In this document: one piece after another, positions 42,520 to 53,492 of the stretch
Layout: the number at the start of each line of letters is the position of its first letter
How positions within the stretch are numbered: the stretch's first letter is position 1
Assembly (NCBI GenBank): GCA_027574665.1
Contig: CM050656.1
Coordinates: 9,933,501 to 9,997,500, forward strand
Direction of reading: 5' to 3'
DNA: 64,000 nucleotides
DNA from: Rhynochetos jubatus
Taxonomy: Eukaryota > Chordata > Aves > Eurypygiformes > Rhynochetidae
The notes under the pieces: generated by a model
Seen by the model: only the letters and a program-made list of their open reading frames with translations
What the model was told of the DNA's origin: nothing
The model's database searches: none
Made by a program: the position numbers and the translations under genes

Positions 42520-42603
42520 TTTCTCACCTTCTTCCCTCTTCCTTATTCTCACCTTTTTCCCTTTTTATCTCTTCTCTCTTCTCTTCTCTTTCTATTTCCT
42601 TTG
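42520..42603. repeat. Polypyrimidine (CT-rich) tract
   Basis: A mostly C/T stretch of TTCC, CTTCTC and TCTCTTC words. Simple sequence. Confidence 0.7.
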
Positions 42604-42817
42604 CTGTCCCTGCTGCCACAGTCCCATGCCCCTGTGCTTGGTGCCTGCAGGGCTGTTTGAGCACAGCCTCTCAGCTTTCACTGCAAACCCGTTTCCAAAA
42701 TGCTCTCCAAGCATTGCCTAAGGGACATAACAAAGCTGAAAGAGTTGGAAAAGCTCACCTCAGCAGTTTTTGAAGAGGCTTCCCCTTCTTCCCCAGATCC
42801 TCCTACTAAAGAGCATT

Positions 42818-42862
42818 AAACCCTTTGTGCCTCAGTTTACCCATCTGTATATCTAGATTAAT
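42818..42862 (+). mobile_element. Possible MIR fragment
   Basis: TTGTGCCTCAGTTTACCCAT followed by CTGTATAT resembles the MIR phrase TGTGCCTCAGTTTCCTCATC then TGTAAAAT. Only about 45 bp can be matched. Confidence 0.5.
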
Positions 42863-43643
42863 GACCCACAGCAAACCTGTTGCCATGTGGTGGGTTTTTC
42901 ACACTGATTGGCTGTGAGCATTTAATTCTGCTCCCCAAAAATCCACCTCCTCTCTGAGTCATGAAGAGGAGACATCACTAGAGCAGCTGTTGCTCATCAC
43001 TGCTTAAGTAGCCCGTTTCTCTCCTCCCCACACTGTGCCCATTACCACACCTCAGAGCAGCCCCTTGCAGGGCCTGGAGAGGTAGAGGTATTGCATTGGA
43101 GTTGCAAAGCAGGAATTGATTGCTGGCAGCAATTTTAAAAATTATAATTATTCAATTATACAATTAAATTAAACATTAATAAAAATTAGAATATTTTTTA
43201 AATGTAAAATATTTTAAAATTAAAATAGGGGGGATTTTGAGTGTGTAATGTCCTCAGTCTGAAGTGAAGATGGAGACAGACACTGCTTTTACAAGATGTC
43301 TTTTTTGCTCCCTCCCTTTCCTGCAAAACTTGGGTTACACTGAGTGCGTAAAGGATAGCAGGACGTGGCAGCACTGCTTGCTGTGAAAACTAATAGGGCC
43401 ATGCCTGCTTTCATCAGGAGTGTAATCAGAGCCACGGATAATGTTTTAAAAGGCACAGCAGCTTCAAGTGCAAGCAGGGATTTATTAGTGAAAACGAAAC
43501 CATGCTTGAGCCTTTGCAAGTCTTATTTTAAGAGTCTGAAGGAGAAAGGAACAGGCTGGCTGGCTGGGCAGCCAGGAGGAGAGGCAGCCAGAGCTCTGCT
43601 GCCTAGCAGTGGTGACGACATTGCTGGGCTGCTGTTCTTGCTC

Positions 43644-43790
43644 TGCCACAGGTTGTCTGCACAACCTTGGTCATGTCACTTAACCTCACCATGCTTCAGC
43701 TCTTAGCCTGCACTGGAGCACAAACCCCACTCCTCTACAGCTCTACAGAGAGATTATACTTCTGTATAAATGAGGATCATGCTCCACAGA
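43644..43790 (+). mobile_element. Possible MIR fragment
   Basis: CCTTGGTCATGTCACTTAAC, CTCACCATGCTTCAG and, about 65 bp later, TGTATAAATGAGGATCAT occur in MIR order (CCTTGGGCAAGTCACTTAAC, CTCTGTGCCTCAG, TGTAAAATGGGGATAAT). The gap suggests an insertion or decay. Confidence 0.5.
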
Positions 43791-44884
43791 CACTTCCAGC
43801 CTCTGCAGTCCTTTTGGGAACCCAAGGGAGTGACCAAGGGATCCCACAGGATCCTACAGGTTCAGAGAGCAGCTCTGGGACCTTCTCCCAATCTGGCACT
43901 GCCACGGAACAGCACAACCACTCACAGATGGTGGGGACAGGAGGAGAAAGGGAAAAAACACCCCAGCAGGTGTTCATAGCAAGAAAATGGATGCCCAGGC
44001 TCCCAGGATCTCTGGTTCTGCTACGGACCCAAGGTTTGTCCCATATTTGAGGTCCATGGTTTCTGCTGTCTTGAAAGAGAGGCAGAGCAGTGGCCTGGTG
44101 CTACTGTTGGAGGGCTGAGTTCCCAGTTTGGGCTGGCTCTCAGCATCTCCTGATGCTACTCAATAGACTCAAATATCTCCTCTGTGCTGATGGACAAAGA
44201 ATGTCTCACCAGTGCTCAACCAGGCCGGGGGAGGCAGTGAACACAGCTCTTTGGTGTTTGGGAGAGACCTGAGTATGACCTGTAAGTGCATTTGAAGGCT
44301 GAATTTGCTGCAGGAGGGAAGGAGACTGCTCCTGAGAGCATGACACATTTTTAGGGTCTGTTTCTCCATCCCAAGGACAGTGTGGCATGTCAGCAGGAGT
44401 GAGCTGTGTAGATAAAATAATCCTGCATCTATTTATCTCTTTTTGAAAGAGAGGAAAACATGTAAAGTGAGCAGTTCTGTTTGGAAAAAGCTTGTTGGAG
44501 AGGCTTTCTTTGCCTCAGATGCCCTTGACATCTGCACGCATACGAAACCCTTCATAAGGTTCTCATTTCCTCTTTACCTTTTATATATAGCCCATAATAA
44601 GATCCCTAATTTTAATGGGCTGTATGGATCTCACTAGCAGGCTCCAGCAGAGAGGTTTTGACTTCCTGTTTCAACAGGATCCGCGATGGAGTTTTTGGTC
44701 CCTTGCTCGGCTCCACTGCAGGTGCTGGTAGCATTTCTGCAGCCACCTTCACCAAAGCCTTTCCTACCTGCCGGGAGATGCCACACCGTAGGTGCCCCAT
44801 TTAGTGTTTGTGGGAAGTCAACCCTCTCCCTCAAGTGCTTATGAAGTGGTACAAGAAAAATTAGCACTTCTTTGCCAAATTGGA

Positions 44885-45095
44885 AGATGTGGAGGGAGCT
44901 GGGCTTGTTCGGCCAGAGAAGGCTAACGGGTGGTTGCGGTTAAAACGGAGCCACACTCTCCTGGAGGTGCATGGGAAACAATGGACACCAGGCACAGCAA
45001 GAGAAATTCCACCCAAATACTAGGAAAATAATTCTTAGTGAGACTAGTGACAAGAGAAAAGCACATGGAAGGGTGACTTCCCTGGGCCAATTCTC
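44885..45095 (+). mobile_element. CR1: Degenerate CR1 LINE fragment, sense
   Basis: It begins GGAGCTGGGCTTGTTCGGCC then AGAGAAGGCT, the familiar CR1 phrase for the 3' region. GGAGCCACACTCT, CAATGGACACC, AAATTCCACCCAAATACTAG and AAAATAATTCTTAGTGAGAC follow in the expected CR1 order. The end is blurred by divergence. Confidence 0.75.
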
Positions 45096-45750
45096 TAGAG
45101 CAAAGAAGAGCCTAAAGATGTGACACCCAGGGCGGCTGCAAGTGGTCTCAGCAGGGCACCATACCAGAGCTGGATCTGTGTTAAAACCCACTTACTGGCT
45201 TGGGTGAGAGGCAGGGGAGAGCATAACCTGGCCCAAAAAGTGTTACAGTACCCCTTGCCTGGGGCACAGCTCAACCTGGATGTCAGAAGCCTGGCTGGGA
45301 TCTCGGCTGGAGAAGGCAGCGCACAGGAGCTGATGGAGCCGTTACACCAGACCAGGGAAGGCAGAGCCAAGCAGTGAGGACACACAGAGCACGTGTCAGA
45401 GGATCTGGGCTGGTTCCTGACAGCTACTTTCTCTCAGAGCTCCTGGACGGGAGACAAAACATGATTTCTTGCTCCTTCCACTCAAAGGCGGCTGTGAAAG
45501 TCTGATTTATGCTGAACACTCTGGAAAAGACAAAAGCTTGGCTGTGGAACCAAGTTTAGCTCCCAGCCAGGAAAACCTTGTATGGGATCAACAAGTTTTA
45601 ACCATGCAAATCAAATTTGGGTCCAAACAGAGCCCTGTTTCACGACTTCTGCCTCTCCCTTCCTCGCTGCATAAGGTCAGGCTACCTCCCCCTTGAACAA
45701 GCACCAACATCCATTCCCAGTGGCAGAGGCAGACTGGGATGTTGTAGACA

Positions 45751-45806
45751 ACTTCTCCTCCTTTTCTTTTTCCCTTTCCCTTTCCTTTTCCCTTCCCTTC
45801 TTCTCC
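45751..45806. repeat. Polypyrimidine (CCCTTT)n-like tract
   Basis: CCTTTT, CCCTTT and CCCTTC words tandemly repeated for about 55 bp. Read on the minus strand this produces a Lys/Glu/Gly-rich spurious frame. Confidence 0.75.
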
Positions 45807-46457
45807 AAGAGAAGAGACAAACATGTCACAGTTCCATACATTCTCAGCTGCCAAAATGTACTGGAAGAGGTCCACCTGCGTGTGAGTCTGTCACCAAAAG
45901 CTGTGGCTGAGCATGGCCTCATACTATGTGACCCCAGGCAGCACAAAGGAGTGCTTAGGGCACCGGAGAGAAGGAATTCCTTGGCTGCATTGCCAGCAGT
46001 GAAGGTGGGCAGATGATCATCTCTATCTCTGCCTTTGTTTCCCCAGGTGAATGCAGCAGACCAAAGGCCACTGTATGTCCTTTTTCCCCCAAATCCACCG
46101 TCTCCCGGACAAACCTGAAAATGTGCTGTGGGAGCAATCTTTGGACATTGTTTGGGGTGTCTCCAGTCACAGCAAGAGCAAATCCTCACCCTGTGCTCAT
46201 ACAAGTGAGACTGATTCAACAGCAGTACTGACATACCTTGGAGAGGTGAGATCTCCCATCCAGGCCTGCTCACAGGGCAAGAGTCCAAGGGAGTCAGGAG
46301 ACCCAGAACCTGCTGTCTAAGCTGGGATCTTCTCTGAATTTTGTGCCCAACAATCTGGCTTGCAAGGCAGGTACAACAGGGCCTGCACCTGGACGTCCAC
46401 CCAAGGTGCACAAGGACAGAAGGAGAGGCACCGAACACAAGTTGCAGAAGGGAAAGC

Positions 46458-46665
46458 TTTGATCAGATATTAGGGGAAAAATTCATCCTGAGAATGGTTA
46501 AACACAGGAGACCAGAGAGGTGGGGGAATCTCCATCTTTGAAGACATTCAAAACTTGGCTGAAAAAGCCCTGGGCAACCTGGTTGGTCTAAATTAGCTCT
46601 GCCTTGAGAGCTGTTGGACCAGAGACATCCAGAGGTTCCTGCCAACCTAAATTATCCTGTGACCT
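46458..46665 (+). mobile_element. CR1: Degenerate CR1 LINE fragment, sense, 3' end
   Basis: In CR1 order it shows CAGAGAGGTGGGGGAATCTC, ATCTTTGAAGACATTCAAAA, CCTGGGCAACCTGGTTGGTC, GCTGTTGGACCAGAGACATC and AGAGGTTCCTGCCAACCTAA. It ends near a relic of the terminal ATTCTRTGA words (ATTATCCTGTGACC). This copy is older than the 6.4 kb one. Confidence 0.85.
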
Positions 46666-47642
46666 ACATCCACAGCACTACCCAAGATGCTCTTGCATCA
46701 TCTAGAATTCAATAAGTCCATCTGGGCTTCTGCTTCTAAATCAGCAGGATCCTAAATCTCCCTTATGATTTAATCCCTTAATTCATTTGCCATAATCCTG
46801 TAGTCTGTGGCTGGAGGAAAAGGAAACGACACAGAAAAGCAAACAGAGAAACGCAACCAGTGCCCCTGAGAATAGTATATTACTCCTCTTCTTTCCTGTT
46901 TGCCTTCCTGCCGTTCTGCTTCCATGAAAATTTGTGGGATTTCATCCAAAGCTCCAGTATCTCCTCTCCAGTGGTGTCTGGGGATGGACGCTTAGAAAGA
47001 AAATACCAGAAGCAGTGAGCACAGAACGATCTGCTCCCTGCCAACCTCTGGCAGCTGAAGTTTCAAGGACACCTGATGCTAAAGGCCACATCCAAACCCG
47101 AGCGTTTAGTCGTTACCATCTGAGAAGCTGCCAGTGGAGTGAGAGCCACAGCAGAGTGAGTTTTACAGGGTGCCCTGGGGAAAGGTATTTCCTCTTCTTC
47201 ATGTGAAACAGGCTGGTCCTTTCACCGTGCACCTCCCTGTGCCCAGCCCCAACTCCTGGAGTGGATACTGGAAAGGAACCAGAATCACTTGTAGACCTGC
47301 TTTGCGCTGTGAGCATTGCATCCAACCCACATAATACAGAGAGCCCGAGCGTTTCATCACCCGTCCCCCTTTTGTCTTCTTCCCTGTGTCCCTGATCCCG
47401 CAGTGATCTCGTGAATCCATTAATAAAAGCTGTCTCCGGGATAAAACACAAGCCCCCTTCCCTTGACAGGCAGTGCTGGGGTGCTTCTCAGCAGCGCTGT
47501 GACTCAGCCCCAGCCGTTGTTTGCCTGCCATGTGCCCCTGCAGCATGCGTTCGGGTTGAAGAGCCCTTTGGAGACAATTTATCCACCAAGACAGAACTAC
47601 TCTACACTTTGCTCTTCCACTGTGCTGCCAAGGGAGAGCTCC

Positions 47643-47811
47643 CGCATGCATGCACACACGCACCTGCACACCTGCACACACCTGTACATGTACACACCTG
47701 TCCGCACATGCACATGCACACCTGTGCACACACACACCTGCACACACACACGCACATGCCTGTGCACACACACACACCTGCACAAACACATACACACCTG
47801 CGCACACGCAG
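47643..47811. repeat. CA/TG-rich imperfect microsatellite
   Basis: About 170 bp of alternating purine-pyrimidine sequence is built from CACA, GCACACCTG and CATGCA words on the plus strand. The imperfect CACACCTG-type period gives open frames rich in His, Thr and Cys on both strands, which are not genes. Alternating CA/TG and CG steps favour Z-DNA. Confidence 0.85.
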
Positions 47812-48693
47812 AGCAGAGCCTGCAGTCGGACCAACGGAAGCAAGCAACCTGCTGCTGTTTTAAAACACTGTGCTGGCAATGGTGCTTTCCTGGGGGTGCT
47901 GAGCACCCTGGTTCAGAGTGCTGGGAGGCAGGAGGTGAGCGCTGGGCATGTTCTGTGCTCAAAGGGGACACCAGGCAGTGGGTCCTGCCAGCTCACAATT
48001 GTGGGGGAGGAATGATAAGGATGCTGCAGTCAAGGACGTGGCCCAACCCCACGTGCGTACCCACCGTTCAATTGTGGGTGTGTGCACCGACAAGGTGAGG
48101 GCAGCTTTATACCAGAGCTTTTTCCTTCTCCGAGCCCCTCGCTTTCAATAGCCCCCGCCCCTCTGCTCCACCCCACGCGGCACCAAGGCATCGATGCTGC
48201 CTCAGCAAAGGTCATCTGAAACGTGGTTCTCTGAAGAGCTGGATGTGTGTCCACACATTCTGTTTCTTCAGAGGCATGAGTGAACTGAGTGCAGCTCTAT
48301 GGAAGAAAATAAACTACACACATACTCACCGATATTGCCCACTAATGAAGCATATGGTGGTTGTAGGAACCCCATTCTGTGGTGTTCCTGGGTACCCAAA
48401 GTTCACGCAGAAGGCATCAGCTGCGAGATGAGAGCGAGTGGATGCCGCTCCTGCCCCCAGGCTGACTTGCAGGGACGGCTTAGAAAAGATGTTGGTGAAG
48501 TTTGGAAAAGAAGCAGAAATATGTATTTCCCCAATAATCTGAAAACTTCAATAAATGTTTTCCCTCAGTAGGACGTAGCTGAGGAATCTGGGGACCGTTG
48601 CTGGAGCCAGGCGCTCTGAGAGGAGAAAGCAAAAAGCCAGTCCAAGTGCAACAACTGCCAGGACAATAAAGGGATCTGAAGGGGTTCAAGGAC

Positions 48694-48706
48694 GGGGGGG
48701 GGGGGG
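48694..48706. repeat. Poly-G run (13 G)
   Basis: A short G homopolymer in otherwise ordinary intergenic sequence. Confidence 0.75.
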
Positions 48707-51544
48707 AGCGGGTTGTTTCTTCAGTGGAGTTTCTTGATTAATATTTACATGTCAGAACCAGCAAAGCACACCTCCAGATCACGCACGGGATCTTTTTCTC
48801 CTTACTTGGGCAACAGAGCATATAGGCAGGACAATTGTGCAAACAAAGATGCGTGCCAAGCCCACCTCACCGAAGGGAAGAAATAAAAATACCAGTTATT
48901 TAAAACACGTGTATTAACAGAGGGGTTCACCTCTCCCCTGCCTTTGTGCTCTGCTGACATCGTGGAAGCAGATGAAAAACCTCACTGGAGCATCAGGCTG
49001 ACCCCACGCCCCTGGTCTCCCTGGGCCACCCATTGGCACCCACACCATCACCCACACTGTCACACACACCTCTGCCCCAGCAAGGTCCTGGGGAGTAAGA
49101 TGCAGGTACAAGGCGAGCTGGTTGAAATTCCCACCTCCTCCCTGTCATGGAGAAGTACAGCTCTGATGTAAATTGGGGGGCAAGGTGGATGGAGTGTCAT
49201 GATATCCTGATGTGGGAATGCTTCTTGTGTGCCTGAGCCTCATCTGCACATGGTTTGCAGCATCTCCTGGGTACAGCGATGGATGACAGCCTCAAAGGGA
49301 CAGGATCCAGCCAAATCAACTTTGTGCCAGCAAGGCTGTAACTCTTTCCCCTTCCCATGTCCCTCTCCCCACCCTCCCTCCCTGCCTCCCCTTTTCAAGT
49401 GCATTCAAAAGAGCTCAGCCCAAATGTCCTCAATTTGGGGTTGAAAGCAGCATTCTCAGCATTTGTGCTTTGTAAGTGGGATGGAGGGATGCAGAACAGC
49501 AAAGAGCTGGTGATATATGGCCCAGCTTTGCACCAGGAGGCCAAATCCTGCAGGGAGGTGCCCCGGGGCCCTCCACTCCCCAAGCAATTAAGGTGACATG
49601 ATCTGGGTGCTTCAGCATGCAGCGAGGAGGGTGATGCAGGGCCCTCGGGGAGATAACGGGAGCCAGAAGGTCTTATCAACTTCTTGGAGGGCAGAGTCAA
49701 GCCCTTGAAATGAAAGCCCTTGAGGGAGTGGAGAGGATCTTCCCTCAAGTGTCAGGCGCATTTCAGCAGTTTATAAACACTGATGTCTTCCTTCTGCCGC
49801 GCTCGGCCTCGCAGCACCAACAGCCCAGCTGCGTCCTCAGACCCAGTCCTGTCAGAGCTGGGTGCCTGAGCTTGACTTGGCCAGGGGAAGGCAGGATCAG
49901 ACCTGGGAGGGGGGAGGGGGTGTTTCTAGAGGCATCTTCAGCTGCCATTGCTTGGTTCAGCCTTCTCAGGATTGAGCTACAGGTTTTTTCCCTGCACAGA
50001 CCAAAGAAGGCATTAAAGAGCCCACCTTTCCAGGAGCAGGACAAGGCAGTCACTTGGCTGGAAAGGGAGCAGAATCCAGCCCCTTCCTCTCCCCCTCCCT
50101 GTTTCTCTCCTGCACATCCCACTGCTGAGAGCGCTGTCTTGCTGCAGAGGCTCCCCGGAGATGAGCTGAGCTGTGAACCCTAATAACGGGAGAGGGGACA
50201 ACGGCATCAAACCCTGGGGGCTGATCCCAGCCACACTGTGGGCTCCCCAGTGCATCCATACTGGAGACCAAACACACAGAGTGGGTTCAGTAGCCTCATA
50301 CCCCAGAAGAGATGGGGCTCTTCCCAGGTCTCCGCTCCCCATGCCCACCCAGCCCTTTCCCAGCTGATGCTCTGCTGAGTGGGAACCCCCAGGGCGATGC
50401 AGCCCCCCACAGACCTGCTCACCCAGCACAGCCAGGCTAACACCATCCCTCTGCTGTGGCACACTCAAACCTGCCGAGACTTACAGAGGGTGGGAAAGGG
50501 GATGGGGTGTCCCAGGGTGGCCAGTGAGCCCCCACAGATTAAGGGGTGGGTTAGACCTGGTCTCACCTTTGCAAGGAACAGGAGGATTTTAGCAGCACAC
50601 CACCTTCTGCTGGCTGGGCTCCCGGCTGGTAAAAGGGTCTGTATTGAGAAAGAGGGTAAACAGAAAGCTCCTAGGGCTCTTTCTCACAGACTGATGAGAG
50701 GGGTAAACACAGGAGTTTTCCTGAACAGCCCAAATACTCCCCTTGGGGCCCCTGGGCAGGAGATGAGTTTGCTGCTGGTTGCAGTCAACATCCAGGCTGC
50801 AACTGCTGTTCTACATTAGAAAGGGAGCTGAGTCCCCTGCCTTCCTCCCCTTCCCCTCCAGCTTCTGTCACCTGTGAAGGGTGGAGGAGGGTGAATTGGG
50901 AAGGAACTAAACTCAGCTGAGTTCTCCCAGCCCTGCTATGAGGCACCTAGCGCTGGTGATGCTGGTTTCCAATGGAATCCCACTGGGTTTCCCCTGGATC
51001 CACCTCCCGTTTAAAGTAGAGGGGTGACTGCCCCAAAAGGCATGTGAAGTTTTGAGGGTTGCTGGATTCGTCCAGTCCTAGGAACAAAAGGAGCATCCTG
51101 AGATGGAGACTTGCGTCAAATCCCCCAAATTTGGGGGTGTGCTTAGTAGAGACCCCCAGAACCACTCAGGGATGGGCAGTGTGGCTGGGCTTTCAGGAGA
51201 GCAGCTGGAAGGTGGCAACACAGAGGGGGTGAGATGGGGGAAAATGCATTTGCCAGCAATGTCCTCCCGATGGACACCGGTCAGCCCTCCCCACGCCAGT
51301 TCCTGCCTCTGCCCCCGGGTTCCTCCTAACGAGGTTTCCAGCTCGGCTGAACCCCTGCGTTGCTTTCAGGACTGCAACCGTCCAGGACTGAACGGGGCTG
51401 GGGAGGGGGGAAATCGCCGTCCCCATCCCCTGATTTCTCCTCCCCAGTTTTATCGAGGGTTCAGGTTACATCAAACAAACGCGAAAGCGCAGTAGAATTT
51501 GGCGAGGGGATGCAGAAAATATTGTCACCGGTCCTAGAAAGACC

Positions 51545-51560
51545 GGGGGGGGGGGGGGGG
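51545..51560. repeat. Poly-G run (16 G)
   Basis: A homopolymer of 16 G is followed by AGGGAGGGG, giving further quadruplex potential at the left edge of the CpG-rich domain. Confidence 0.8.
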
Positions 51561-52239
51561 AGGGAGGGGCGAAGGGGTGTAAAACCCTGTGCCAACGGTC
51601 CCTTTGGAAGGGGGCAGCCCACGGTTGCTTTCGGCGGTGGTCCCCGCGCCCTGTGCAGGAGTTCGTGATGGGAAAGTCTGCAAAAGCCATTAGGACTTTT
51701 GTGCTGGGGCACTAGAAAAGCAACGCAGACACCACTCACTTTTCTAAATAAACATTAGTCTTAAAAAGTTTGCACTGCTGACCCCCGCAGCTCTGATTAC
51801 TTGTAATTCTCTGAACCATATTTTAAGACTTCAAACTTTTTTTTTTTCTTTCTTTTTTTCGTGGTGGGGGCGGATTTTATTCGTTTCTCCCAACAGCCGT
51901 GCTACAGATGTGCCGCCGGTACAGTGTGCTCCGGGGGCGGCGGGCCGGGCCGGGGGGGGTCCCTGCCCATCCCCCAGGCAGGTACTTATTCCCCATCCCC
52001 GCAGCCACAGCCCCTCCGCATGTTCAGGTCCCTCCACGCTCCCCCGGAGAGGCTTTTTCTTCCTTTTTAGAGGGGTTGGGACCACAATCGCGATACCGGC
52101 TCAGAGATGCTCTTCCCCTCTTCGGGCTCCCGGGGAGGGCAGAGGCGTGCGGGTTGCGGCCCCATCCCCACCAGGCTGTGCCCCCAGACAGCCCCAGGAC
52201 CCCCTCCCCAAACCCCCTAAACAGCCACATCTTCGCAGC

Positions 52240-52450
52240 GCGGCGGAGGCAGCTGCACCGAGGTATCATCAGTATAATTGGAAGGGTCACATGTTAAACC
52301 CTCGCTGTTGTTCGCGGTAATGTAGCTGTGTCCCTCGGTTGCACATTTACCGATTTCTCTGAAACCAACCATTGTCACAAGGTTCACTCCAGGAGGAGTG
52401 ATCCAATGGGTTGCCACGGCAACTATAATGACATTAAAATAGAGGCGGCA
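52240..52450. promoter_or_regulatory. Candidate regulatory block with CCAAT box and palindromic X-box
   Basis: A low-CpG, mixed-composition block sits inside a CpG-rich region. It contains CCAAT at 52403-52407 and, directly after it, GTTGCCACGGCAAC at 52410-52423. That palindrome is a near-perfect match to the RFX X-box (GTTGCCATGGCAAC, one centre mismatch). An ATAATGACATTAAAAT homeodomain/TALE-like stretch follows. An E-box CAGCTG lies near 52250. A composite CCAAT/X-box is typical of promoters and enhancers, so this could be a lncRNA promoter or FOXD2 enhancer. Confidence 0.45.
52410..52423. promoter_or_regulatory. Palindromic RFX X-box
   Basis: The 14-mer GTTGCCACGGCAAC has two GTTGCC half sites in inverted orientation with no spacer. 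This is the high-affinity arrangement bound by RFX-family winged-helix proteins. The motif is visible directly; occupancy is inference. Confidence 0.6.
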
Positions 52451-53432
52451 GCCGCCGCCCCCCATCCCCGGGCCCAGCCCTCCCTCCCCTCGTGCTTCAT
52501 CCTTCCTTAAAATCAGCAGCCTGGCAAACCCCCGCACCTTTCCCGTCGGGGCAGCCCGGGAAATAACACCGGTACCCAGGTGCCAACACAGTGTGTGGGG
52601 GGGTGATGGTGGTGTTTTATTTAAACTTTCCCGGGGAAAGCGGCCAGGGGATAACGCCCCAAACGCGGTGGGAGCAGCGCGGAGCTGCCCCCCGCTCCCG
52701 CGGAAGGTGAAATTGACCAATTCTGGTCAGTTTCCAGGCCGGGCCCGCGGGAAAAGGGCGCAGGCGGCCGGGCTGCGGGAGAGGGAAGGAGCGAGAGTCG
52801 ATCCCTGCCGGGAGCAGGGAAAACGGGACAAAGCTCTGAGTTATAAAGCCCCCGCCGAGGCACCTGTGGGTTGGGCGGTGAGACCTCCTCCCTCGGCCCG
52901 GCCCCGCGCTGGAAAGCAGCTTCTCGCCACTTGGTTTTCGGGAAAACGCTCGTTTCCGATTGATTTGCCTTCAGCATTTCTCATCGGCGCTGCTACGCCG
53001 CTTTCAGCATTTTTATTTTTCCCCTCGAAACTTGGGAAGACAAAAGGTGTTTTAAAAAGGGACCCGTGTTTCCTATTATCACAAGACACCCTTCACTCTC
53101 GATGAGTATTTCCCATCTGTTCTGTGCACATTAAAAAGAAAAAAAAAAAAAAGCTGCATCCAAAGAATACTGTGAAAAGCAAAAAGAAAATTCTGGGGCC
53201 ATCGACTGTAATATCAACTGGATCTGGCGAAGGGGCTCCAATGTGTGTGTTTTCCATATGGGAGAACGTACTGCCCGTCTTTAGTCGCCGGCAGCCGGTA
53301 GCAGTGCCTGAAATTGGGCTCTCCGGGATTTCAGCGATGCTTTCCTGAATCTATTTCCCGATTTCTAAGCGCAGCCAGAAAACGAGTCATTTCTATCAAT
53401 TTCTCGCCATTTTTTTCTTCCACGGGAGCCCA

Positions 53433-53492
53433 CGGGCTTGGGGCGCCAAGTTGTATCTTATTTAATAAAATAATAAAATGCGAACTGGTCCC
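53433..53492. repeat. Paired 60-bp element, copy A
   Basis: This copy shares 54 of 60 bases with copy B at 56552-56611, in the same orientation and without gaps. It starts CGGGCTTGGGGC, has an AT-rich core with ATCTTATTTAATAAAATAAT and ends in GGTCCC. The middle 27 bases (53454-53480) are identical in both copies, although both sit in CpG-rich DNA that otherwise does not align. Such retention suggests an ancient duplicated cis-element. The core has HOX/CDX-like TTTATT and TTTAAT words and, on the plus strand, two overlapping AATAAA hexamers. Confidence 0.8.

Larger units (their letters stand above)
35306..44884. other. Gene-free sequence with rising GC
   Basis: GC rises gradually from about 38 kb. 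It holds the tetranucleotide repeat at 36.2 kb, CT-rich tract at 42.5 kb and possible MIR fragments. A 40.84-40.87 kb patch (GGGAAACTGAGGCACAGAGC) may be another MIR relic on the minus strand. No gene is supported. Confidence 0.55.
45096..51799. other. Gene-free sequence
   Basis: Moderate-GC sequence with the CR1 copy at 46.5 kb, the CA-rich array at 47.7 kb and G-runs. Long frames on the minus strand at 45677-46438 and 47199-47906 run through the polypyrimidine and CA arrays and are artefacts of simple sequence. Confidence 0.55.

Noticed and set aside
45677-46438. 253-codon minus-strand frame
   Set aside because: It runs through the polypyrimidine tract (Lys/Glu repeats). No domain is seen, and overlapping frames on the other strand are equally open.
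47199-47906. 235-codon minus-strand frame with Cys/Val repeats
   Set aside because: The repetitive part is a translation of the CA/TG microsatellite, and the rest has no family resemblance.
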